In this document: positions 11,706 to 25,020 of the stretch, in pieces
How positions within the stretch are numbered: position 1 is the stretch's first letter
Layout: each line of letters opens with the position of its first letter
Source of the DNA: Sphagnum compactum
Lineage: Eukaryota; Bryophyta; Sphagnopsida; Sphagnales
Direction: 5' to 3'
Assembly (NCBI GenBank): GCA_965153455.1
Contig: OZ234496.1
Coordinates: forward strand, 1,116,001-1,180,000
Length of the DNA stretch: 64,000 bases
Program-made: the position numbers and the translations under genes
Notes under the pieces: model-generated
Told to the model about the DNA's origin: nothing
The model's input: only the letters and a program-made list of their open reading frames with translations
The model's database searches: none

Positions 11706-14590
11706 AAAACAAAGACAAAGAACAAAATTAAATAATAATAACAACATAAAAAGGTCATTCAACCACGAAATAAAAAATTATACCCCCTTTTTCCAAACCA
11801 TATATTTCTTTCATTTTTTATTCGTTTTAAGTGATTTAAAAAGTTATGAGCGTGAAATTTGAAGCTTTAAAAATGATTTTTGAAGTGCAAAAGCATTAGA
11901 GCAATGTATATACATCTTAATAAACTTTAAACATAAACTATTTTTTGTGTTTAAACCTTACATTCGCCCCTTTCACTTCCGTAAGCCATATCTTGCTCAA
12001 TTTTTAACAAATTTTATTGATTTTTGTGACATTATATGCACCAAGAAAGGGGCTATAAAATCTTTTCAACGTTCAAAGGTTATGGATTAATGTGAAAAAA
12101 ATTATAAAACTTTATTTAGAAAGGCTTTTCACATATTTGTATACTTTACCATATTAAAATTACAATATTTTTTGAACAAACACATTGCAAACATTTTATT
12201 ACATACTGTTTATCCAAAGAAGAATTCAAATGAACTTTATAAAAAAGAATTCACTCTAAGTAGTGACATTATACTCTATGTTTAGTATGCAATGGAACAT
12301 GAATTTTTGTTATTTAAACAATTCTAGTAAATAAAATGCATCTTAATGTAATTCTATTTTTTATAGCCCATTTTACTGAAAGAAATTATGTGGCCATTTG
12401 GTTATCGTTTCTTCAAGGAAAGAAGAATCAATTGTTTGCTTATGTTCTTTTTTTGCATTAAAATTGGATGGCACTCAATTTGCTTTAGTGCCCATGGGAA
12501 TATTATTAAATAAATTTTGAAAAAAACAATTGTAGAAAGGAATCAGATGGCCGCTCGAATCTCCTGAATGCCTAGGTTATATATGTGTAAAGGAGAATTG
12601 GGTAATCGTTCGATTTTCACGTTCCTTTAGGAAAAGGAAAATAGGTGGCCACTTGATTTTCCTAAGTGCTTTAGCAAAAAATTCATGTTTTTCAAATTTT
12701 TCATATGGTCGTCCATAGTTCATTCCAAAGATAATTTCAGAAATAACTAATTCATCTTCAAACCTAACTACATTTCTTTCTTAATAACTTCCTCTTTTTC
12801 CTATTAACTTTCTTAATAACCATCTCCCACCCTTCCTAATAACTACCTCCATTTTATAATTATTTCATTTTTTTTTCCCTCCACCAACATGAAAGTGAAA
12901 AAATAAATTAACATGTGTCTTTTCATGTCCAGTAAATTTATATTAATTTAAATTAACTTTGATATTGACATAAATAATGATGAATTATTAAAAATTGTAT
13001 GAATACATAAGAAAACAATAAAATTGTTGATCGTCATCAGTAGTGTGTAGCAACATGGAACTCAAATATATTGGAGATATCCAAAAAGTGAAAGAAACAC
13101 AATATTAATATCCTAAGATTAGTCATTCAAGGGGTGAGATTAGAAATAAAACAAGAAAAAAATTTAAAATTTGTAAACGAAGAGTGAGGACAAGTTGAAA
13201 CTCAAATTATACTAAATTTTGTGGTAATTTGAGTTTGATTTCATTTTTTGTTTCTTTTTCTTAAACGTTTTTGGTGTTGGTGTGCTTATTGATGCCATAA
13301 TTATTTTGAATATGGTGCATTAGATATAATGGTATTGAGTTTCACCACGTATTCAATAAAACTCCTTTGTTTTACTAATAACAACACTAGTAAGGGGGTG
13401 TGGCCAAATTCATTAGGAATTTTCATTAGATTTTATGCAGAAACTTTAATGAATGCACCCACTAAATTCACCAACTAGTGAAATAATGAATTCATCAATA
13501 CTAGATTCGCAATGTTTTATAATATTTAAAATTAATATAATATATTATTAATAATTTTGTCAAAATATGATTTATATATATGGTCCAAATACAATTTTCA
13601 TACAATCAACATACGGTCCATAATATATGACTATTGGTAGAAAGGTATGAACCTTAGCCTCCAAATATACATTACATTGTTTTTGCCATCTAACCACCAT
13701 TTTGCTTTGTGATAATGACATAACATTTTGAATATGTCATGATCACACAAGATTGTTTTGTTTACATATATTCTTTTTTTCGTATTCAAATGAAACAATT
13801 GAAAAATGATCCTTGAACTTTTCTCAAAGGTGTATACATATATATAATTTCAAAACATTTACAGGAAAACACATTTGAATTTTTCTATTTAATAAAAAAT
13901 TTAATGTATAAATTGATGAGAAAATATGATTTGACAAGTTGCAACATTGTTTAGGCAAAATAATAAGTTATTTTAATTAATGATAAAATTAATATTAATA
14001 TTTCATATTACATTATAAAATAACTAATATATTCTGTCAAAAAATAGTATTACATTATATTTCAGTGATAATATTTTATAAGATATTGCTTATGACATGT
14101 TAAGTATTACAAATAATGTATGAACAATGTATGTCATACATATTTACATAAAAACATGTATAGTATAATGTGCATTATCACATAATTATAATTACAAAAT
14201 ATAAACTAAACACAAGTCATATGATTTTATTTAAAATTAAAATGATTATTTTAATATTCCTAAAAAAATCTGGTCAATGAATTACCCTAGTGAATCGCTT
14301 CTACTAGATATGGACACCAGGGTTTTTTTTAAAAAATTCCTCAAGTAGGTGTACTGGCGAGCATTATTAATAGCAATAAATGGCGACTGTCCTGGTGGAC
14401 TATTAGATCTTTTTTGGGATCCTGCCTAGTTTTGGCGACTTAATGGAACACACTGTCTAAATCTGGCGACTTTTAAACTTTTTATTTTTTCTCAAGATAT
14501 GGCGAATTGTTTTTTTAATTCTCAAAAATGCCTTTGTTGGATTCGCCAGCCCCTTTTTTTTTGGGGTCGCCAGGTGGAGAAAATTGGCCA
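11706..14590. other. Very AT-rich segment present only in repeat C copy 1
   Basis: Absent from copy 2, where 25,335 joins the equivalents of 14,600 and 11,705. It is dense in poly-A/T with no recognisable ORF. At 14,290-14,590 short ttggcgac / atggcgaa phrases recur. Either an insertion here or a deletion in copy 2. Confidence 0.55.
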
Positions 14591-14599
14591 CAAAAAAAA

Positions 14600-14930
14600 A
14601 AAAACCCCTCACTGGACACCCACCCACTATTTCAATACTGACCACAGACCAGGCTTTTTGATTCCTTGATCCACATTTCTCTACCCACAAATGTGGATCC
14701 TGTGCCAAATGGTGTTTTTGGAATTTTTTTCACCAAAAGTTGCCATATTTTGAGGAGAAACAATCCGAATTTGCAAAAAACATGAAGAAACAACAAATGT
14801 GTTGGAAAAAAATTCCTCTCCTCGTGAAGAGGCGAGGAAATGAGTAGTGCCATGATGCTTGGAGACCATGAAGAGGGGCCAAGTCATGCTCCACAGGGGA
14901 TAGGCCACCCACATACTATTTCATAGTACG
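14600..14930 (-). repeat. Inverted repeat block C, copy 1, outer part
   Basis: Reverse complement of about 25,020-25,335 (ccagtgagg... to ...tggcctatcccctgtggagcatgac). Several overlapping ORFs appear on both copies, but none resembles a known protein and they are in three frames of the same DNA. Confidence 0.85.
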
Positions 14931-15148
14931 TGCCCAACTCCACATCACCAATGCTACATAACCAACTTTCCAAAGTTGACTTCATTTTGCCATCTGCCAT
15001 GGGGGTAAGGAGGCAAAGTGGGGGCGGCGGGTGCTTTGAGTAGCTACCTACCCTCCTACCTAGTGTATCAACCTAACTGCATGCCTACATAGGCTACGTA
15101 TCTACGTACCTAATAAGGTTATCAACCTCCCTGCCTCGGTTACCAACT

Positions 15149-15432
15149 TAATTTAATTTTAATTTTATTTTGATACTATGCCTTCAAATGGGGGCATCAA
15201 TTTAATTTAATTTAATTTAATTTAATTTTTATTTTATTTTACTTTGATACTATGCCTTCAAATGGGGGCATCAATTTAATTTAATTTTTATTTTATTTTA
15301 CTTTGATACTATGCCTTCAAATGGGGGCATCAATTTAATTTAATTTTTATTTTATTTTACTTTGATACTATGCCTTCAAATGGGGGCATCAATTTAATTT
15401 AATTTAATTTTTATTTTATTTTATTTTGATAC
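15149..15432. repeat. Minisatellite with ~59-bp unit
   Basis: Four copies of actatgccttcaaatggggg are spaced 74, 59 and 59 bp apart. They are separated by variable runs of aattt pentamers and ttttattttattttactttga. The equivalent place in block B2 has a related 69-bp unit repeated three times. Confidence 0.9.
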
Positions 15433-16247
15433 TATGAAAGACCGACAAAATGAATCTTAATTTGTTGACCCTTAAATACGACAAAACAGCCAATTTTGAC
15501 CGCAAAAGGCCTATCGAGATTTGGTGCACAATTTTTTTGACTCAAACAGGTCCCTTTTTAAGTTTTCTAATTGGACCGAGTTGGGAAAGATGTTTCAGGG
15601 GCTGCCCGGGTCATCGGTTAAGCTCCCCTAGGAACATTATATGTGCCCATAGTTTGTTCATGCAGGGCAATAGAAGAGGACTGCAGCAAAATGCTTTTTC
15701 CCAGTCTGCCCAATGGTCTGTTTTGCCCCCCCCATTGGCATTCCCAAGTATGTTTTGGGCATGTTGCACAGGCAGGGCTCTTTTTTAATTATTATTATTA
15801 TTATTATTAATTTTTTTCACTTTGGTGGACTGGCAATCATCCACAGAAGGTTTGAGTCAAATTTGGCTAAAGGTCAAATAATGAAGTAAATTTTTTTAAA
15901 GAATCCTGCCCAGTTCTGGAGACCAATAAGAACCTATTGCTTACATAACATTAGGTTATGGGTGCCAAAGATGAGTAGGTGGAAAAAAGTGGGGCAAAGG
16001 GCAGTTTGTGAGAAAACAATTGTCACAATACTCTTGTACTGACTGCATTAACATCTATGGGCAACTATAATGTTAGGGGCTAACCCCTGCCCACCCCCTT
16101 TCCCTAGAAAAAATGCCCACTACCTTTCCAAAAATTATTCATGGATAAAAGAATTTCTGTTGGAAGACATGGCTAAACTTTCAAGGCATGAGAAGAAGAC
16201 TCATAAAAACCAAGAAGGAAAAGGAAAAATAGAAAGGACCTATCTTC

Positions 16248-16268
16248 TTCTTCTTCTTCTTCTTCTAA
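16248..16268. repeat. (CTT)n microsatellite
   Basis: Seven consecutive ctt triplets. The block B2 counterpart near 56,372 has only cttcttgtt, so the array differs between the duplicates. Confidence 0.9.
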
Positions 16269-19023
16269 ATGTCTTTTGGTACCTTCTTAACTGGAAAAAT
16301 TTGACCATTGCATGGAATTTTGTCATTTCCTATTTAGGTATCGCCATTTATGACTTATCCTAAACCCTTTAAAATTGACATTTGACGAAAAGAGACCCAA
16401 TCCAAAAAAATATTAGCCCTCACAAATGCATAAAAGTCATGCAAAAGGTTGGTATTTTGAAATTTTGATTTCGTGGAGTTGTAGAGGATTTCAAGTTGAA
16501 TATTTTGATAAATAAAGTGAAATAAAAATAAAATTTGGATGAGAAATGAAAAATTGCCGTCATTGAACGTTTAGATTCTTAAGTTTTGGGCGGCTTTCAA
16601 AATTCCAAGTTTTTGGAGATTTGGACCGAGATGTTATGCTCCATTTATTGTAAAACAAATTGGCGGTGGGTAGAAAGCATAGATATGAGTCATGTAAAAA
16701 AAAAAAAAATCCAAAAGTAGAGTTGGAATGGATGAATAGTGGATATAAAAGTTGGCTATCTAAGATTTTTCTAAAAAATTAATTTATTTTCATCTTTTTG
16801 AGGCAAACACAAATCTTGAATAATTTGAGATTGTGATAAGAATTGCACTCCATCATCCAAATCAGCTCTTGTGTTAGGCAACAAAACTTTTGAGGCTTGA
16901 AAGACATCAATGTTGTACAAAGTTGTCTAGACTTCCCGCAATTTGTGAGTTCTTACTATGGGCAGCCAGAGACAAGGAACTCATATTAGAAGGGTTGGCC
17001 CTACCCAATAAAATGGCAGCTTTTATTTTAGGGTTGGGGTGGAGCCTGGCAGATTTTGCCAAGTGTACGCTCACTGGGCTTCTTGTGTTCCTTACTTGGC
17101 TGATAATCATTTTTAAAGTGTAAAAAGTTGGACTAGCTTTTCTAAATTTTGGGAAATTTTGGCCAAATTTGCAAATATCACAGAATTGAAGAAAGCCCAA
17201 TTTCGGAGCAATTGGAAACATCATAAAGCTCGTGTTTTTTTAGGTGTTGAAACAATGTGATGCAAGCAAGTTGGAACTTGGCACCAGAGCTCTTGACAAT
17301 TCCATCACCTCTTTTGGTTTATAAGAAATCAGGGCATACGACCTTAATAAGGTTCTTTAGACATTGGCACTCCTCCCTCATCGGCAACAGAATGTCAGTA
17401 GGAAGCCCGGATCTTTAAGATTTTTCTTAATGTCAACAGAAGAAGAATGTTGTTTAGCTTGCTGCATCATCATCCATGGGGATTGCTGCCCTAACAGTCA
17501 AGGGGATACATGCATCTTTCTTCAGGGTCTCTTAGGGTCAGAGCAAGAAAGGAGCCATTTAGATTTCTGGTTCAGTTGATGCTCTTGGAATGGTTCTCCG
17601 GTCTGGACTAAGGAGACCCTAGAGCAGGTTGAGTTTACCCTTCTAACTGGGACTGGGATGCCCATCCATAACCAACCAAGGAAAGATTAGTGGGATTCTC
17701 TACTTACTTTTCATATTTACCCATTTAATGGTGCATTCACACTTCATGTTAAATGAAAATCTAAGTGGCATCCTAGGTGGCACTCAATGTTAAATGGATG
17801 ATAGCTTAACGTTAAATGAATGTTAGTTTAACATAAAATCTTCATGATAAGTAAGTTTAAGTCTTAAATGACGAAAACAAAAATCCAATAAAAGATTGAT
17901 GGTCGCAACCATCCTAGGGGTGACGAAAAGGGAAGGACTAGTATGGTGTTAAGGGACTCAACAATAGAGTCCATAACACCAGGAGCTAAGGCACCTTTAC
18001 ATTCATAGTTCTGTACCCATTATCTAGGTAGTTTGGGGGTGGGGGGCTAAGTAGGAGTGAGGGGCAGTCTCTAAAGTTTTAGAAATCAAAGAACCTTCAG
18101 TTCTGGTCCTTTAATATTTTCAGAAAGCAAAAGACTTTTCGTCAGTTTTGGGTTTTTTTTTTATTAAACTTAAAAAAAATTCTAAAGTCAAGTTCAGATG
18201 TTGTCTAAGGTCTTCAATTGCCAAAAGTGAGAAGAAAGTATAATGCAAAATTGTCAAACATCTATATTTGGTTTTCAGTGTGTAGCCAGAAATAACAAAA
18301 AGATTTATTGAACATTGGTACAAATCATAATATGTGGTATAATATATACAGCCATCCGATTTGGCTAAATCTCCCTAGTAGGGGATGAACTTAGGTCAAT
18401 TTTTTTTAAACATCTTCTTCTTCGTATGGATGATCCCCACTTTGGCTACAAATTGAAAATCCCCAAAAAGAACAACAAGGGTGAATCAACAAATTTAGTA
18501 ATCAACAAGTTGGCTAATGATAAATTCAATTTGGCTAATTAACAAATTGCCTAATGATAAATTAAATTTAGTAATCAACAAAACTGGCTAATGATAAATT
18601 CAATTCATTACTACCTATATTGTATTTTGCATGTATGAGAAGTGTTGTTGCCACGTGTCGTTTAGTTACTACCTGAGTCATGATCGAAACTGAGTGTACG
18701 AATGGATGAGCATCTTTGGGGATTTGGGTTTCCTTCAACACTTCCCCGCCCGCCACAAGTTCAGGCTACTTCTTTCTTCCATTGCACAAATTTGTCAACT
18801 ACACGCGCACATCCAGCTGCTCATCATCTCCATCTGCAACTGTTGACTTGCAGCTCTCTCGTTGTCCAGACTTACCTTGCTGATCATGATCTTCATAAAT
18901 TGAAAACGTTGATGTGAGATGTGGAGATTCATTCATTCATTCATACATATATATGACCCACCCATTTGCACAGAACAATCTATATTCTCCATCGCTTGTG
19001 TAAGAAGTACATTTGCTGCAAAG

Positions 19024-19062
19024 CACTGCTACTACTACTACTGCTACTACTACTACTACTGA
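19024..19062. repeat. (CTA/CTG)n microsatellite upstream of patatin copy 1
   Basis: gctactactactactgctactactactactactg lies about 600 bp before the patatin start. The array is longer and more interrupted at 59,385-59,442 before copy 2. Confidence 0.9.
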
Positions 19063-19653
19063 CTTCATGTGAGTTGCATCCCCTCTACATCAGGTCTGAT
19101 CCCTGCAGAAAGAATTCAGATCCAAGGCCAAATTTGTTGGAAATACTTATAAGCTGCCAGCAACTAGTGTTGAAATCAATATTATTATGATTTTACAAAC
19201 CGATTGAATCAATTGTCGACTGCGTTGTTGTTGTAATAATTGTTGCTCTTGAGTTGTTGTCATGAATTTAGCACATTTGATCACCGTTTTTGCAGAATGA
19301 CCCAGGATTTGTGAAATTGGGTTCTAGTCATCTTCCTCTTTAATTGTGTTTGGCGATGAGTTTTATTGAGAACTGACATGATCAGTTTTGCATTTGTGTG
19401 CTTTCATTGTATTTTGCAGTTTCGCTAGTACTTTCTAGGTGCTGTGTACGTGCAAGTGCCCACCATTTCAGCTTCTGAACTGATCTCCATCTGCGGATTC
19501 CAGCTAGCAACTCTTTCAGCTTCCTCCAAGATCCAGCGACGTTGACATTTTACATTGTGCTAATTCATTTCTTAAGATTCTCTTATATTCAGCTTTGGTC
19601 CAATCTTCTGCTGCGAATTAGCTCGTCAGCAGCAGCTAGAAGCAATAAATTAT

Positions 19654-22600
19654 ATGGCGGAAAATTTCAAGGCAGCGCAACCCAAAGGGTCCACAGGGAA
19701 GCGCTTGACAATTCTCAGCATTGACGGAGGCGGGGTGCGAGGGATCATCCCTGCCGTCCAACTTACTGAGCTTGAAAAAAAAACTCCAGGTGAAACAAAT
19801 TTTTTTTGAAAATAAAATTCTGACCTAGTGTGCATGATCCCCATCCAGCAGCTGATCATGAGAAAAATGCACAATACTAGTGGCTATATATGCATGTTCT
19901 TCACTAGCTGCAGGGAGAGCTCAAGTGCTGATTAGAGGGATCCTAATCTGCAGGGAGAGCTCTAGGGCTGATCAGAGGGATCTGAATCTGCCGTGAATTT
20001 ATGAACCCGTGGGTTGTTGGCATGGTTGGGAATATCTGTAGGAACTGGATGGACCCGACAGCAGACTGGTGGACTACTTTGATTTGGTTGCAGGGACCAG
20101 CACTGGAAGTCTTGTCGTATCCATGATCACAATCCCCAATCCAAAAGACCCCACACGGCCCCGTTACTGTGCCGCGGATGTCACTGAAGTTTACATCAAG
20201 AAGGCTTCCAAAATCTTCCCACCATCCACGTACAGCATCTGATCCCCTGAGACTCACCTCTACAGTTTCATCATCAGCAAGCATGATGATCAACCCTCAT
20301 AATCTATTGTACTAGCCTTGCTATAAGGATCAGATCATCAGGAATTATGATATCCTTCAAGTCCTAGAGCTGGTTCATCACTAGGAACTGGAAAACTCAT
20401 CATGGGTTCATGGGTCCTTGTGTAGCTGCATGCAGCAGAATGATCATAGAACTCTGATCTTCAGTTCTGTGCTCATTGGCGTGATGTGATTGCAGAGGGC
20501 CCTTTGGCCAGTTGTGGAAGACCATTGTCTCGCTGTTTGGACCCAAGTATTCAGCCAAAGGGCTGGAAAGTGTGCTTGAAACGCATTTGGGTGATGATCC
20601 TTTGTCGATTCCTCTCACCTCTGTTATAATCCCATCTTTTGACATCAATACTCAGCAACCAGTCTTGTTCTCCTCATGGCAGGTAGTATAATCTCTCCAC
20701 CTTCTTCTCAATTATACATGATGCTTATATTATTCAGGTCACAGTCTCTAGTGATGAGCTCCCAACTGTAAGAGCAACTCCCTGGCTATGTCCATGCACG
20801 CTTCGACTCAATGTCAAGAGGCATTTGTGATCTGATGATCTGAACATGGTTCTTTGTGTTGTGATGATATTCATGGAGCTGTGCAGGCTAAGCGAAACCC
20901 ACTTGAGAATCCACCCTTGAAGCTTGTGTGTCAGGCTTCAGCAGCAGCTCCCACATACTTGCCTGCCGTGCACTTCAGTATTCTGGATCCTGCAGAAGGG
21001 GCACATCCAGCTCCCCACACAAGACAGTTCAACATGGTTGATGGAGGAATGGCTGTCAACAATCCGGTAATTGGTTTCTCTTCCTTCCTGATATTTCTGT
21101 AATCTATGCACCAGCTTGGTCCTAAACCCCAAACCCCAAGCTTTGCTCCAGGATTTTCAGTTCTAGTCTCTCGTGCTCAACTATACCCAGTAGTTAGTGT
21201 TCATCATGTTCAGCATTGTCTTTGTTCAGTACATCTGCTTCTTTATCATATCATAATCATCTAGTGCAAAATTAAGGTTATGGCTTCAAGCTTGAAGCTT
21301 TAGATCAACTGCTTGAATCTAATCAAGCTTATGACATTCTCAGATTGAAATGGGTTATAAATTGTGGGCCTGCAATGTGGTGCCAGACATATGTGGGAAT
21401 TACACAAGCAGTCAAGGAATTGAAATCAGGTGGCCCTTGTGCAGAAAGAGTGACTTACACGGTAAAGTTCTTGTGTTTTGAACATCCTTGCTACAATTCC
21501 TTCAGCAACCACTGCAACCAGCTGCTGGACTACTTTGCAGCGCTTGCTTTTTCAGAGTCAAGTAGATAGACTTCAAATGCAAGGACCTAGCTATACATGT
21601 ACAGCAGCAGCAGTGCACATGATCTGAACACATTATAAAGAACAAGTGGTTTAGGGTTGAGGGTTTATCATGTTGTTTGAAGACATGGGCTGTGAGGGGT
21701 TATGATCCTTGTTTGAACACATGTGGGCCTTTGTTTTCCCTGGTGCACAGAACTTCAGCGATCTTTTGGTGCTGTCACTGGGAACAGGGTCGAATCCAAC
21801 AGGCTATTCTGCAAAGGATGCAGCTAAGTGGGGTGCGTTAAAGTGGGTGCTAAACAGCGGTTCTGCACCCTTGATTAACAGTGCCTTCGATGCCAGTGCA
21901 GACATGGTGGACTACAACCTTTCCATAATGTTTGATGCTCGTGAATCTGGTCTCAATTATCTCCGAATCCAGGTACCAAGCAGCTCCTCTTGATTTGTGC
22001 ACTGAACACAATATTCTCTGCACTGATCAATGAATCCTCGAGACCTATGTTTGTGGGGTTCCGCTACTTTGGGTGCTTGTTATTCAGACTGGAAGTGTTC
22101 AATGTATATATGCTATAAAGAAATTAGCTGTGCATTGAAGAGCTCGTGTCTTCTTGTGCACTGCAGACCGATGCCTTGTGGGGAACTCTTGCGGAAATAG
22201 ATAATGCCACGCCCCAGAACTTGGCAAATCTGAAGGCCTTAGGACTCTCACTCCTCGATGATCCAGTCTCAGACCGCAACTTCCTTACTGGGAAGATTAC
22301 TCCCATTCCCAATCTTGGAACCAACCGAGATGCACTTCACAGGTACTGTAAGTAGAAAGGTTTAGGGTTTACAATACAACAACATCCATTTTCAAGTATC
22401 TTGTATCTTTCTTCAGGGTTTAGGATCAGTTTCAAGCAGCTCTATATTCCCCAAGCAGCTGTCTGACAGGGTTTTAAATTTTATCTTTTAGATCTGAGCA
22501 TCTTCCAAAAAAAACATTGATTTTGAGACTGACCTGTTGATCATGTGGAGATGATCAACCTACCTAATTGTTTGACTGCTCATGGTATTGGGACAGATTT

Positions 22601-22657
22601 GCTAGGTGGTTGTCGGAGGAGCGCAAAGCAAGGAAAGTAAACTCTCCTGCAGCTTAA
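19654..22657 (+). CDS. Patatin-like phospholipase, copy 1; probable exon-1 frameshift
   Basis: Patatin-like lipid acyl hydrolase (serine-aspartate dyad; releases fatty acids from galactolipids or phospholipids). Exons: 19,654-19,789; 20,042-20,229; 20,496-20,682; 20,887-21,066; 21,387-21,461; 21,751-21,972; 22,167-22,342; 22,597-22,657. Splice phases agree from exon 2 on. Motifs: DGGGVRG oxyanion loop (exon 1), GTSTGS nucleophile elbow (exon 2), SFDI (exon 3), VDGGMAVNNP with the catalytic Asp (exon 4) and LSLGTG (exon 6), ending FARWLSEERKAR. No signal peptide is visible. ATG lies in tatATGGCGG. Exon 1 has A9 before CTCCAG where copy 2 reads A5CAACTCAAG. The extra base leaves exon 1 at 136 nt instead of 135, out of frame with exon 2, and reading through the donor hits TGA within 20 bases. 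It is thus either a recent pseudogene or carries a sequencing error. Expected length if in frame is about 407 aa. Confidence 0.82.
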
Positions 22658-25020
22658 TAGACCGATCATGATCATCCAGCTACCTGCAGCAACTCCTCTC
22701 TGCCAGAGCTGGAAACAAATTCTACAGTCCAGAAGATTGAGCTGAAGAGATCAAATCCTGCAGCAAAGGAAGTAGCAGCAGCAGCAAATGAAGCAAATCC
22801 TTGAATCCACAGCTTACTATATTTTTAATTAATTCCTCCCCATAATATGCACATTGTCTTTATAACTATCCTCCATTTAATCTGCCTGAAATTTCTATTT
22901 CTAAAACTGTTCTTTGCCTTTTTTTTGGCCTGCCCTAACACCAGTGTTGGGCAGTTATATTGTTTTTGATATATTCTGCAGTAAGGATATATACAGCTTT
23001 TCAATTCAAGTACCCAGGGGGTAAAGAATGTTTGCACTCAATTTTTTCTCTCAGGTTAATGTCTGGGTGTACAAAAATTATGGTTTCTAGTAGGTGGGTA
23101 GTGTCCAGATACCCTTATCATATACTCCTAGTTGGAGTTTTAAAATATGGGTATTTTTTGGATTTTTATTTAGTTAAATATGAAGGGAAATGTCCACATT
23201 TTGGAATTATTAAGACAGTTTTCAGAGGCCAAAATCTAATGGGATAATGCACAAATCCAATGTCACATCACATTGCAAGAACCAATTCAACTTTCTAATG
23301 CTAAACATATACACAAAATGAAAATTCTATGAGGACTTTGTGGATTAAATATCCACTCTATGTTTAGGAAATACTCACCATGCTCATCAATCTGTTGACC
23401 CCACATCCTTCACTGTGAAATTTTAACAACACATCCCCCATACATATACACAATGCCCAAAGAGCCCAACTTGGAAACACTAGCTATATTTCAATCCCGA
23501 CAACTTTCCTAGGGACAAATTCAAACTCCAACATATAGACATGAACCATAAATTTAAGGCCACTTTAGTCCAGGGTCTAGGGTCCAATGAAATAGAGTAA
23601 TTATATTCGATGAGAGCCATAAATTGGACCCACAACCTTTAGATGCGCATCCAAGACCAAAATGCGTCAAATCGAGGCTAAACCGACATGGCATCATTTT
23701 GATGGGAAAGTCAATTTATCTTCTCACTTCATCCCCTTTTAGAACTTGGAGTGAAGGTTTTAATTACATAGAGTATCGAGTTAAAACTCAAAATTCACGT
23801 GGAATATAAGGTTACCGCTTATTGGAGTCATTCTAATATGTTAAGGTATGTTAGTAAAGTCAACTATTATTATATACTGCAGTACTTGAGAGTGTGGCAT
23901 GTGTAAATAGTTACTGAATTTCCATGGGTTGGCTTTTGGATGTGTTTTGAAGGGCTCTATACTTGCATGGTCACCATCCCGCACCATAGTATAAAGGGGC
24001 CCTAAGAAATTTCTCAGAGTGCTTTACAGAATGAATGAATTACAATAGGTTCCTGCTTGTCCAGGTACGACAAATGCCATGTATATGGCATAGAGTTTTG
24101 CCAAAGTAACACCTGCACTAGGGTAGATTCTATAACTTGCTTACCCAATCGAGTTATCCGTAAAGTAAGGAAAACACAGCACCAGAATCCTGAGTTTGGC
24201 CATACACAGGAACTCAGAAGACCATCCATTTTGGTGGTAAACTGGGTTTTATTCTATCTTTCCTTTTCCGTGAGCGCCTCCACTGCTGCTACCTATATTT
24301 TCACTGCTCCTACCTGTACAAGTACTATAAATACTCTCGAACCTTGTGCATTAAATGCTTAGTTTTAGCATTTCATTTTGAGATTTAATAAAATTTCTTT
24401 ACTTTGTGACACCACTGAAAGAGGGGTTAGGGGCTGACAGTAGTCCCAAAGACAGTGGGAAGGCAGGCTTACTTTACAGATAACTCCAATACTTTCCAAT
24501 TATTTCCACGATTAGTGTCAAATTTCAGATAGGAATACAGACACTTGGAGAACATACATTTTATGACTTAAATGAATCTATAGATGATTGATCTATCATA
24601 CTTGGGAGATTAACATTTCAACATGCAACATTGCAAGCGGATCAGCAATATAACATCCATACTTGTCCTTTGGGGAAAAAATTGCAGAAGTTTCTCAAAA
24701 TTGTTTACTGAACAAGAAAGAGCCCTCGTCCAACAAAATTACATGGAAACATCCCATTACTAAAGTTGAAGCCAACTATTAAGTCAATTCATGAAGTTAT
24801 GTCCTAAAAAGTATTGAAAACAAAATGGAAATGATGAATTTCCACTCCCCATTTCCAGCGCTTTTTCACATGCAACTTTGCAAATGCCAAGCGAACATCT
24901 TATCTTGTGTCCATCAACGTAGGGGTTGTGACAAAAGGTATCAGTGCCAAAGCCAGTGCCACGGGTTTGTGGGTAGAGAGAAACGTGCGTCAAGGAATCA
25001 AAAGCCTGGTCTGTGGCCCG
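22658..25020. other. Patatin 3' flank and intergenic sequence
   Basis: 22,658-23,530 is the 3' part of block B1 and contains a purine-rich, GCAG-rich stretch (22,740-22,805) likely to be 3' UTR. From there to 25,020 no gene is seen except a dispersed repeat at 24,240-24,500. Confidence 0.5.
24240..24500 (+). repeat. Dispersed repeat, copy 1
   Basis: About 260 bp resembling 44,258-44,520 in the same orientation. Shared phrases are ctttccttt..., cctccactgctgct, aagtactataa, ctcgaaccttgtgca, taataaaa.ttc.ttactttgtg and agaggggtt.gggg. It could be an old LTR or other TE end. There are no clear termini. Confidence 0.65.

Larger units (their letters stand above)
14935..23530 (+). repeat. Segmental duplication block B, copy 1
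   Basis: From the minisatellite at 15,150 onward it matches 54,540-64,000 in the same orientation, including the patatin gene, its introns and several kb upstream and downstream. The first ~190 bp (14,935-15,125) match 54,110-54,340 in inverted orientation. Copy 1 lacks the 672-bp transposon at 55,405, the preceding ~150 bp, and ~220 bp near 57,850-58,060. From 15,450 to 19,650 no gene is seen apart from patatin upstream sequence. Confidence 0.9.

Noticed and set aside
18966-19190. ORF with poly-Leu run upstream of patatin copy 1
   Set aside because: It is the (CTA/CTG)n microsatellite translated. The patatin start is 600 bp further on.
20700-20880. Extra patatin exon between exons 3 and 4 (open stretch gtcacagtctctagtgatgag...)
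   Set aside because: Exons 3 and 4 already join in phase with family-typical sequence, and the stretch has stops and no family counterpart.
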